A DNA stretch of 64,000 nucleotides from Limnohabitans sp. (GTDB lineage Bacteria > Pseudomonadota > Gammaproteobacteria > Burkholderiales > Burkholderiaceae_C), in NCBI GenBank assembly GCA_030158125.1, contig JAOATL010000010.1:124001-188000 (forward strand), in the 5' to 3' direction. Numbering within the stretch: position 1 is the stretch's first letter; every line of letters begins with the position of its first letter. Below are positions 19,220 to 26,647 of this stretch, piece after piece. The position numbers and the translations under genes were made by a program. Under the pieces are notes generated by a model, which worked only from the letters and a program-made list of their open reading frames with translations, was not told the DNA's origin and did no database searches.

Positions 19220-19433
19220 TTTAATTGGGGTCAGATCAACATTAATTCGGTCATTCAAAGGGGCTAAAGGCTGAGGGGGCTCAATAATTGGGGTCAGATC
19301 AACATTAATTTTCAAGATTCAAAGCGACCTGTGCGCTGAGTAAATTAATGTTGATCTGACCCCATTTATTGTCAGCCCCCTCAGCCTTTAGCCCCTTTGA
19401 ATGGGAATTAATGTTGATCTGACCCCAATTAAA
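19220..19433. repeat. Palindromic MITE/REPIN-like element with four copies of one 25-bp unit
   Basis: Two arms (19220-19312 and 19342-19433) are inverted repeats of each other. Each arm has an outer and an inner copy of a 25-bp unit whose core is GGTCAGATCAACATTAAT: 19223-19247 and 19286-19310 forward, 19343-19367 (small mismatch at its end) and 19406-19430 reversed. Between the copies is a perfect 30-bp inverted match (19252-19281 with 19374-19403). The centre (19313-19341) is unique. Similar GGGGTCAGA motifs occur in REP/REPIN-type elements mobilised by Y1 (RAYT) transposases, but none is in this window. It lies exactly between the rpmG terminator and the desaturase stop. Confidence 0.85.
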
Positions 19434-19436
19434 TTC

Positions 19437-20642
19437 TTACGCTCTAGCGGCGCGCAGTTGGGTGGAGAAATCGCGCAAGGCGGCGATGCCGCTCTCTTCG
19501 GCACGTTTGCACCAGGCCTGCAGGTCAAGGGCCAGTTGTTCGCGGTTGTGGGATGTATTGAGCCAGATCTGGCGGAGTTCTTCGCGCATGGCCAACATCT
19601 TGTCCAACACGGGATAAGCAGCACGCGTGGCAATGAGGCTGGCCTGGGCTTCTGCGGGCACTTTGTCGCCATCGCGGTGAATCCAGCGAGAAGCAATTTT
19701 CAAAGCACTGGCATCCAACTTGGCATTGGCCACTTCTTGACGGAAGACACTGCGCATTTGACGCGCATAACCGGCCATCACTTCGTAGCGGTTGGTGATG
19801 AGGGCTTCCAAGGTTTTCTCGTCAGCCACAGGACGCACTTCGCCGTAGGCCAAAACAGGGGGCGTTTTCTTCACGGTTGCAAGACCAAAAAACTGCAAGA
19901 TGCAGATATAGGCCCAGCCCAAGTCAAACTCATACGGTTTGACCGACAACTTGGCCGATGTGGGGTAGGTGTGATGGTTGTTGTGCAACTCTTCACCACC
20001 AATGATGATGCCCCATGGCGAAATGTTGGTGCTGGCGTCGTGCGCTTCAAAGTTGCGATAGCCCCAATAGTGCGCAGCCCCATTGATGATGCCGGCAGCG
20101 GTGACGGGAATCCATGCCATTTGGACGGCCCACACCGTGAGACCCAATGAGCCAAACAAAGCCACGTCGATGATCAACATCAAGGCCACACCCTGCCAAG
20201 AAAAGCGCGAATACACGTTGCGCTCCATCCAGTCGTCGGGGGTACCGTGGCCATAGCGGCTGAGGGTTTCTTTGTTCTTAGATTCTTTGCGATACAACTC
20301 AGCGCCTGTGAACAACACCGTTTTGATTCCGTGCACGTGAGGGCTGTGGGGGTCTTCGGCTTGCTCGCACTTGGCGTGGTGTTTGCGGTGAATCGCTGCC
20401 CACTCTTTGGTCACTTGGCCCGTGGTCATCCACAACCAGAAGCGGAAAAAATGCGACACGATGGGATGCAAGTCCAGGGCTCTGTGCGCCTGATGACGGT
20501 GCAAAAAGATGGTGACGCTGGCAATGGTGATGTGGGTCAGGCCCAAAATCACAAAGAACACTTGCCAACCAGAAAACCCCAAAAGTCCATTGGCCAGCCA
20601 ATTGAGGATTGCATCAAATACAGCCGAGTCGAGTAACAACAT
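19437..20642 (-). CDS. Membrane fatty acid (acyl-CoA) desaturase
   Basis: 401 residues. Three histidine boxes of the delta-9 desaturase class are visible: HRHQAH near residue 48, HRKHH near residue 85 and HNNHHTYP near residue 218; they bind the di-iron centre. Hydrophobic pairs flank the boxes. The C-terminal 130 residues are soluble and helical. The enzyme would insert a double bond in saturated acyl chains at the inner membrane, adjusting fluidity. The repeat element abuts its stop codon (3 bp away), so its mRNA probably ends in that hairpin. Confidence 0.9.
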   Translation of the reverse strand: MLLLDSAVFDAILNWLANGLLGFSGWQVFFVILGLTHITIASVTIFLHRHQAHRALDLHPIVSHFFRFWLWMTTGQVTKEWAAIHRKHHAKCEQAEDPHSPHVHGIKTVLFTGAELYRKESKNKETLSRYGHGTPDDWMERNVYSRFSWQGVALMLIIDVALFGSLGLTVWAVQMAWIPVTAAGIINGAAHYWGYRNFEAHDASTNISPWGIIIGGEELHNNHHTYPTSAKLSVKPYEFDLGWAYICILQFFGLATVKKTPPVLAYGEVRPVADEKTLEALITNRYEVMAGYARQMRSVFRQEVANAKLDASALKIASRWIHRDGDKVPAEAQASLIATRAAYPVLDKMLAMREELRQIWLNTSHNREQLALDLQAWCKRAEESGIAALRDFSTQLRAARA

Positions 20643-20756
20643 GCAGTCGCTTTCTATGTAGGAATGCCCTTGCAGGCAATCTCACTATTTTAAGATTTTC
20701 GAATTCAATTTGAAAGTTAATTCAACAAAGGGCTTTCGAAATGAAGCCTTTGGAAT

Positions 20757-22013
20757 TCACTTTCGGACCCAGATGGCAGCAAAGAAACCATCGGTGCCAT
20801 GGCGATGCGGCCACAAGCGTAAAAATTGGCCGCTGCACAAAGTTTGCGGGTTGGCCACCTTCAATCGCGTGAGCTCGTCCACCACAGGCATTTGCACAAA
20901 ATCGGGGTGTGCTGCCGAGAATGCATTGGCAATGTCTTCGTTTTCTTGGGGCAGCACACTGCACGTGGCATACACCAAGCGACCACCCGATTTGAGCAAG
21001 CGCGCAGCGCTGTCCAAAATGGCCGTTTGCGTGGCCGCCACATCGGCAATGCCCTCAGGCTTTTGTCGCCATTTGAGATCGGGGTTACGGCGTAAAGTGC
21101 CCAAGCCCGAACAAGGCGCATCGACCAACACGCGGTCAATCTTGCCGGCCAAGCGCTTGACCCGATCGTCGCGTTCGTGCGCAATGGCAGCAGGATGGAC
21201 GTTGGACAATTGGCTGCGCGCCAAGCGGGGCTTCAACGCATCCAAACGATGCGCGGAGGTGTCCATGGCGTATAGGCGCCCCGTGTTACGCATCGAAGCA
21301 CCGATGGCCAAGGTCTTGCCACCCGCCCCCGCGCAAAAATCCACCACCATTTCGCCGCGATGGGCATCCAAGAGCAGCGCCAGCAATTGCGAGCCTTCGT
21401 CTTGCACTTCCACCGCACCGCGCTCAAAGGCTTTGACTTTGGCCAAGGAAGGTTTGCCCTGCAAACGCAAGCCCCATGGGGAGAAAGGCGTAGGCTCGCA
21501 AACAATCCCTGCCGCAGTTAATTCTTTTTGAACTTCAGAACGTTTTTCGTTCAGATCGTTCACGCGCAAATCTAATGTGCCAGGCTGTTGCAAGCTTTCT
21601 GCCAAAGCATCGAACTCATCACCCAATTGTTCTTTGAGCGGACGCGCCAACCAATCGGGCAAATTGTGAATGTGTTGCGACATCAAGTCCGAAGGCTGAA
21701 TGCTGTCGCACATGTCGAGCCATTTTTTTTCAGTGTCGTTGAGCGCACTTTTGACAAAGTCGCGAGGACCTGCAAAACCCAAGATGGCCAAGCGGCGTTC
21801 TTTGGCGCCACTGCCCGAGCGGGCCATGTGCTCAAACAACAACTTTTGGCGCAGTACTTTGAACACCGTCTCGGACAAGGTGGCGCGTTCACGCGGGCCC
21901 AAATTGCGGTTGTCGCGAAAAAATCGAGAGACCACCGCGTCGGCGGGATGGTTAAATTGAAGGGTGAGCCTGACCAATTCGGCGCAGGCATCTAACAGGG
22001 CTTTAGGATGCAT
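20757..22013 (-). CDS. rsmB: 16S rRNA (cytosine-C5) methyltransferase, RsmB/NOP family
   Basis: 418 residues. The N-terminal third resembles the NusB-like RNA-binding part. The SAM-binding motif is DFCAGAGGKTLAIGA. The two cysteines of m5C RNA methyltransferases are in DAPCSGLGTLRRNPD (motif IV) and ATCSVLPQENED (motif VI). RsmB methylates C967 of 16S rRNA. Length fits RsmB (429 in E. coli); other NOP-family enzymes (RsmF) are longer. Divergent from the DUF1653 gene. Confidence 0.85.
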   Translation of the reverse strand: MHPKALLDACAELVRLTLQFNHPADAVVSRFFRDNRNLGPRERATLSETVFKVLRQKLLFEHMARSGSGAKERRLAILGFAGPRDFVKSALNDTEKKWLDMCDSIQPSDLMSQHIHNLPDWLARPLKEQLGDEFDALAESLQQPGTLDLRVNDLNEKRSEVQKELTAAGIVCEPTPFSPWGLRLQGKPSLAKVKAFERGAVEVQDEGSQLLALLLDAHRGEMVVDFCAGAGGKTLAIGASMRNTGRLYAMDTSAHRLDALKPRLARSQLSNVHPAAIAHERDDRVKRLAGKIDRVLVDAPCSGLGTLRRNPDLKWRQKPEGIADVAATQTAILDSAARLLKSGGRLVYATCSVLPQENEDIANAFSAAHPDFVQMPVVDELTRLKVANPQTLCSGQFLRLWPHRHGTDGFFAAIWVRK

Positions 22014-22054
22014 AGCCTCTATTGTCCCACTGCTCGCCCCCTGAAAAGCCCAAC

Positions 22055-22309
22055 ATGCAAGAAGAAACCTTACCGCCGCTCATCATCACCCGCCCCGGTT
22101 ACTACCGCCATTACAAAAATTTGCTGTACCAAGTGCTAGGCACGGTTCGTCACAGCGAGTCATTGGAGCCCATGACTTTGTACAAAGCACTGTACGGCGA
22201 ACAAGGCATGTGGGTTCGCCCTGCGGCGATGTTCAACGAAACGGTGGAGATCAATGGCGTGGTGCAACCCCGGTTTACCTGGGTGGGTGAAGAGCGCCCT
22301 CAGGCTTGA
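22055..22309 (+). CDS. DUF1653 family protein
   Basis: 84 residues from the ATG at 22055; a longer TTG-started frame (22022) is unlikely. It contains the DUF1653 hallmark GYYRHYKNLLYQVLGTVRHS and ALYGEQGMWVRPAAMF. The domain is small, all-beta and of unknown biochemical role. The last 35 bp overlap the 3' end of convergent purN. Confidence 0.85.
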   Translation: MQEETLPPLIITRPGYYRHYKNLLYQVLGTVRHSESLEPMTLYKALYGEQGMWVRPAAMFNETVEINGVVQPRFTWVGEERPQA

Positions 22310-22889
22310 AGAAGGCCGCCACAGCCGCGGGATACATCAAGTGTTCTTGCGTCAAAACACGCGCCGCCAAAGCCTCTGCGGTATCGCCTGGCAACACAGG
22401 CACCACAGACTGCGCCAAGATTTGACCATGGTCTAACTCGGAAGTCACTTGATGAACTGTGGCACCCGCAAATTTGCAGCCCGCATCAAGGGCTCGTTGA
22501 TGCGTGTTCAGGCCTGTAAATGCAGGCAACAAAGAAGGATGAATGTTGATCAATCGTCCCTCGTAGTGCGTCACAAAACCAGGGGTCAAAATTCTCATGA
22601 ACCCTGCCAACACCACCAAATCAGGGGCATGCCGGTCGATGCGTTGCATCAAGGCTTGGTCAAAGGCTTCGCGGGATTCAAATTGCGTATGGTCCAAGAC
22701 CTCTGTTTGGATAGCCGAATGTTCTGAGTGCGATCGAACCCAAGCCAAACCTGAAGCCTGCGGTTTGTTGCTGATCACCGCTGAAACCTGCACACCCAGT
22801 CGCTCTCGCCAGCGCTGCTGTTGCGCTGATTGAACGATGGCCGCCATGTTGGAGCCGGTGCCTGAAATCAAGATGACAATGTTTTTCAC
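22275..22889 (-). CDS. purN: Phosphoribosylglycinamide formyltransferase
   Basis: 204 residues from the GTG at 22889, chosen because the protein then begins directly with the Rossmann-like VKNIVILISGTGSN, as in other PurN proteins (212 in E. coli). The frame open to 22958 adds a non-conserved leader. Motifs: LAGFMRILTPGFV, the catalytic-type NIHPSLLPAFTGLN and HQVTSELDHGQI. It transfers a formyl group from 10-formyl-THF to GAR in purine synthesis. It overlaps convergent DUF1653 by 35 bp. Confidence 0.92.
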   Translation of the reverse strand: MKNIVILISGTGSNMAAIVQSAQQQRWRERLGVQVSAVISNKPQASGLAWVRSHSEHSAIQTEVLDHTQFESREAFDQALMQRIDRHAPDLVVLAGFMRILTPGFVTHYEGRLINIHPSLLPAFTGLNTHQRALDAGCKFAGATVHQVTSELDHGQILAQSVVPVLPGDTAEALAARVLTQEHLMYPAAVAAFFKPEGALHPPR

Positions 22890-23014
22890 CCTAGGATTAT
22901 CCCTGCTCTCGCAGCCTAAATAGGGTTTTGTCGCAGCCAAGACAGCGTATTTGCGCACGGTCGTGCTAAAAACGGCTTTTCATCAATCACTGGCTTTGAC
23001 CGGAGACACATTTC

Positions 23015-24196
23015 ATGGATTTGGCATTCACACCCGAAGAGCTCGCGTTTCGCGAGGAAATTCGCACTTGGGTTAAAGCAAACTTACCCGCAGAAATTTC
23101 GAAGAAAGTTCACAGTGCCATGCGTTTGACGCGAGATGACTTGCAGCGCTGGGCCAAAATTTTGGGCAAAAAAGGTTGGTTGGGTTGGGGCTGGCCCGAA
23201 CAATTTGGTGGCCCAGGCTGGACAGCGGTGCAAAAACATTTGTTCGAAGAAGAATGTGCTTTGGCCGGCGCACCCCGCGTGGTGCCTTTCGGCCCTGTCA
23301 TGGTGGCACCCGTCATCATGGCCTTTGGCAATGCTGAACAACAAAAACGTTTCTTGCCTGGCATTGCCAGCGGCGAAGTGTGGTGGAGCCAGGGCTACTC
23401 AGAGCCAGGCTCGGGTTCCGACTTGGCCTCCCTCAAAACACGCGCTGACCGTGTGGGCGACAAGTACATCGTCAACGGTCAAAAAACATGGACCACCTTG
23501 GGCCAATACGGCGAGTGGATTTTCTGCTTGGTCCGCACCAGCAACGAAGGCAAGCCCCAAACCGGCATCTCCTTCTTGTTGATCGACATGAAGACACCGG
23601 GCATCACGGTTCGTCCCATCAAACTTTTGGATGGCGAATGCGAAGTGAACGAAGTCTGGTTTGACAACGTCGAAGTGCCAGCCGAGAACTTGATCGGTGA
23701 AGAAAACAAAGGCTGGAACTATGCCAAGCATTTGTTGGCCCACGAGCGCACCAACATTGCCGACGTGAACCGCGCCAAGCGTGAACTCGAGCGCCTCAAA
23801 CGCATTGCCAAAACTGAAGGCGTTTACGACGACATGCGTTTCCGCGATGAAATCTCCAAACTGGAAGTCGACATCGTTGCCTTGGAAATGTTGGTGTTGC
23901 GTGTGTTGTCTGCCGAGAAATCTGGCAAAAATTCGCTCGACATTGCGGGCCTCTTGAAAATCAAGGGCAGCGAAATTCAGCAGCGCTACAGCGAACTGAT
24001 GATGATGGCCGCCGGCCCTTACAGCCTGCCCTTCATTTTCGAAGCGATGGATGCGGGTTGGCAAGGCGACTTCCCAGGCCACGAGGTGTCCAACGCACCC
24101 TTGGCCGCCAACTATTTCAACATGCGCAAAACCACGATTTACGGCGGCAGCAATGAAGTGCAGCGCAACATCGTGGCTCAAGTAGTTTTGGGTTAA
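23015..24196 (+). CDS. Acyl-CoA dehydrogenase, large-subunit type (PimC-like)
   Basis: 393 residues of the FAD-dependent ACAD fold: N-terminal helices, the flavin segment WWSQGYSEPGSGSDLASLKT near residue 127, and the C-terminal IYGGSNEVQRNIVAQ. The usual late catalytic glutamate (YEG in many ACADs) is glycine here; a glutamate in LLAHERTN (near residue 245), the helix-G position used by isovaleryl-CoA-type enzymes, could serve instead. It is followed after 26 bp by a second, smaller ACAD, the arrangement of pimeloyl-CoA dehydrogenase PimC/PimD. Substrate is inferred only. GGAG lies 9 bases before the ATG. Confidence 0.88.
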   Translation: MDLAFTPEELAFREEIRTWVKANLPAEISKKVHSAMRLTRDDLQRWAKILGKKGWLGWGWPEQFGGPGWTAVQKHLFEEECALAGAPRVVPFGPVMVAPVIMAFGNAEQQKRFLPGIASGEVWWSQGYSEPGSGSDLASLKTRADRVGDKYIVNGQKTWTTLGQYGEWIFCLVRTSNEGKPQTGISFLLIDMKTPGITVRPIKLLDGECEVNEVWFDNVEVPAENLIGEENKGWNYAKHLLAHERTNIADVNRAKRELERLKRIAKTEGVYDDMRFRDEISKLEVDIVALEMLVLRVLSAEKSGKNSLDIAGLLKIKGSEIQQRYSELMMMAAGPYSLPFIFEAMDAGWQGDFPGHEVSNAPLAANYFNMRKTTIYGGSNEVQRNIVAQVVLG

Positions 24197-24222
24197 TTCG
24201 TTTAACCGTACAAGGACAGATC

Positions 24223-25338
24223 ATGGATTTCGATTTTTCAGACGACCAAGAACAACTGCGCGACGCAGTGCGCAAGTGGGTGGACAAAGGTTATACCTTT
24301 GACCGCCGTCGCGAAATTACCAGCGCTGGCGGTTTTGACCGCGCAGCCTACACCGAACTGGCCGAACTGGGCCTGTGCGGCCTGTATGTCAGCGAAGATC
24401 ATGGCGGCATGGGCATGGGCCCTGTTGAAGGCATGGTGGTGATGGAAGAGCTGGGCCGTGGCATTGTGATGGAACCTGTTCAGCAAGCCCTGATTTCAGG
24501 TGCCGTCTTAGAAGGCTACGCACCCGACACTCTCAAAGCCGAATGGTTGCCCAAAATTGCAGGTGGCGAAGCCATTGTGGTGTTGGCCCAGCAAGAGCGT
24601 AAATCTCGCTACAACGTCCACAAATGCGACGCGCAAGCACAACAACAAGAGGGCCAGTGGAACATCACAGGCACCAAGAGCGTCGTGGCAGTGGGTGACC
24701 ACGCCGACGCCTTTTTGGTGCCCGCCATGGCCGCTGGCAAACTGGCTTTGTTCTTGGTGGCCAAAGGCGCCAAGGGCTCAGCCACTTCAGGTTATGTGAC
24801 GCAAGACGGTGCACGCGCTGCCGAACTCACGCTCAGCCAAACGCCTGCCAGCTTGGTGACCTTGGATGGCCAGACCGCCTTGAGCCACGCTGTAGACATT
24901 GGCATTGCCAGTGTGTGCGCCGAAGCTGTGGGCGTGATGGACAAAACCTTGGCCATCACCGTGGACTACATGAATACGCGCAAGCAGTTCAACACCACCA
25001 TTGCAACTTTCCAAGCCTTGCGCCACCGCGTGGCCGACATGAAAATGCAATTGGAACTGGGCCGCTCTATGAGCTACTACGCCAGCTTGAAATTGAACAC
25101 CCCTGTTGCCGAACGCCATCAAGCCATGGCCCGCGCCAAGTACCAACTGGGCAATTCCATGCGCTTTGTGGGCCAGCAATCGGTTCAACTGCACGGCGGC
25201 ATTGGCGTAACGGACGAGTACATCGTGAGCCACTATTTCAAGAAATTGACACAGTTGGAAATGACCTTTGGTGACACCCTGCACCACTTGGGCGAAGTGT
25301 CCAACAGCATGCAGGACACGGCGGGCGTTTTTGCCTAA
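24223..25338 (+). CDS. Acyl-CoA dehydrogenase, small-subunit type (PimD-like)
   Basis: 371 residues, ACAD fold but divergent: the middle flavin-contact region is weak (AQQERKSRYNVHK in place of a SEPxxGSD block), while the C-terminal half keeps NTRKQFNTTIATFQALRHRVADM and QLHGGIGVTDEYIVSHYFK. That asymmetry is typical of heteromeric ACAD pairs, in which one subunit supplies most flavin contacts. It probably forms a complex with the preceding gene product to oxidise an acyl- or dicarboxyl-CoA. An intrinsic terminator closes the two-gene operon. Confidence 0.87.
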   Translation: MDFDFSDDQEQLRDAVRKWVDKGYTFDRRREITSAGGFDRAAYTELAELGLCGLYVSEDHGGMGMGPVEGMVVMEELGRGIVMEPVQQALISGAVLEGYAPDTLKAEWLPKIAGGEAIVVLAQQERKSRYNVHKCDAQAQQQEGQWNITGTKSVVAVGDHADAFLVPAMAAGKLALFLVAKGAKGSATSGYVTQDGARAAELTLSQTPASLVTLDGQTALSHAVDIGIASVCAEAVGVMDKTLAITVDYMNTRKQFNTTIATFQALRHRVADMKMQLELGRSMSYYASLKLNTPVAERHQAMARAKYQLGNSMRFVGQQSVQLHGGIGVTDEYIVSHYFKKLTQLEMTFGDTLHHLGEVSNSMQDTAGVFA

Positions 25339-25388
25339 GCCTTTCAACCTGCCATCGCATTGTTTGCGCAATGCTTTGGCGTGGCCTG

Positions 25389-25412
25389 AAACCGCCCTCG
25401 TGGCGGTTTTTT
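25389..25412 (+). terminator. Intrinsic terminator of the acyl-CoA dehydrogenase pair
   Basis: Stem AAACCGCC with GGCGGTTT, 5-base loop, and a T-run of six at its end. Confidence 0.9.
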
Positions 25413-25472
25413 CATGGCCCTCAAGTAAGTCACAATAGAGCTCATTGAAATCGAGCATCACACATCACAGGC

Positions 25473-26510
25473 ATGAAGGTATTTCGCGGCTTTAACCATC
25501 CCGACAGGGCCACTCAGTGTGCCTTGACCATTGGTAATTTTGACGGTGTCCACCGCGGCCACCAAGCCATGCTTGCGCTTTTGAAAAACGAAGCAGCTCA
25601 TCGAGGCGTGCCCAGCTGTGTGATGACCTTCGAGCCCCATCCCCGCGATTTTTTCGCCAAATTACACAACAAACCCGACTTGGCGCCAGCCCGCATTGCC
25701 ACGCTGCGCGACAAACTGCTTGAGCTTGAGCGTTGCGGTATTGACCAAGTGGTGGTGCTGCCTTTTGACGAACGTCTGGCCAGCCAAACCCCTGAGGACT
25801 TCATCCAACAAGTTTTGGTGAAGGGTTTGGGCGTGAAGTACTTGTTGGTGGGCGACGATTTCCGTTTTGGCGCCAAACGCGCGGGCGATTACGGCATGCT
25901 GGACGCAGCGGGTCAGCAACAAGGCTTTGACGTGGCCCGCATGAACAGCTACGAGGTGCATGGCCTGCGCGTGTCGAGCTCCGCTGTACGGGATGCACTT
26001 GGCCGAGGCGACATGGAGGCTGTGGCGCGCCTTTTGGGTCGACCTTACAGCGTTAGCGGCCATGTGGTGCATGGCCGCAAGCTGGGCCGTGGCCTTGGCG
26101 CGTCCAAAGAAGGGGCCGAAGACGGCTTTAGAACCCTCAATTTGCGCTTCAGCCACTGGAAACCCGCGGCCAGCGGTATTTTCAACGTTGAAGTGCACGG
26201 CTTAACGTCAAAACCCGTGCCGGGGGTGGCCAATTTGGGCATTCGCCCCTCTTTAGACCCCAACGATGTCAATGGTGGCCGGGTTCTTTTAGAGACCCAT
26301 TGCCTCGATTGGCCCACCAGCCTGGGAGACGCGGGTGGCTACGGTAAAATCATCCGCGTGGACCTCTTGCACAAATTACACGACGAACTCAAATACGACA
26401 GCCTGGAAGCCCTGACTGTGGGCATCGCCAAGGACTGTGATGACGCGCGTGCTTTTTTTGCATCCCGTCATGGTCAAACCCATCGCCAAACATCGCGCGA
26501 TCGAATTTGA
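25473..26510 (+). CDS. ribF: Bifunctional riboflavin kinase / FAD synthetase
   Basis: 345 residues (313 in E. coli). The N-terminal FAD synthetase domain has GNFDGVHRGHQAML (nucleotidyl-transfer HxGH) near residue 23 and VSSSAVRDALGRGD. The C-terminal flavokinase domain begins near residue 190 with YSVSGHVVHGRKLGR and has PGVANLGIRPS. It makes FMN and FAD. ribF-ileS-lspA is a conserved order. No FMN riboswitch is seen in front. There is an insertion of about ten residues (LGASKEGAEDG) after the GRKLGR motif. Confidence 0.94.
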   Translation: MKVFRGFNHPDRATQCALTIGNFDGVHRGHQAMLALLKNEAAHRGVPSCVMTFEPHPRDFFAKLHNKPDLAPARIATLRDKLLELERCGIDQVVVLPFDERLASQTPEDFIQQVLVKGLGVKYLLVGDDFRFGAKRAGDYGMLDAAGQQQGFDVARMNSYEVHGLRVSSSAVRDALGRGDMEAVARLLGRPYSVSGHVVHGRKLGRGLGASKEGAEDGFRTLNLRFSHWKPAASGIFNVEVHGLTSKPVPGVANLGIRPSLDPNDVNGGRVLLETHCLDWPTSLGDAGGYGKIIRVDLLHKLHDELKYDSLEALTVGIAKDCDDARAFFASRHGQTHRQTSRDRI

Positions 26511-26572
26511 CGCTCGCCACGCCCCTCACCTGATGTGCAGCTTTGTGAATGCCTGCACTTTCTTTGTGATCC

Positions 26573-26609
26573 AAACCTGCATTTTGTGAAATCAACACAC
26601 TGCAGGTTT
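26573..26609 (+). terminator. Weak hairpin between ribF and ileS
   Basis: A 9-bp perfect stem (AAACCTGCA with TGCAGGTTT) has a 19-base loop and only a short T-run. It may attenuate or terminate ribF transcripts; evidence is structural only. Confidence 0.35.
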
Positions 26610-26647
26610 TCATTGCAAACCCCTTTTGAAGATTGAATCGTTTGACC

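Noticed and set aside
25413-25472. FMN riboswitch before ribF
   Set aside because: The 60-bp gap is too short for an RFN element and shows none of its conserved parts.
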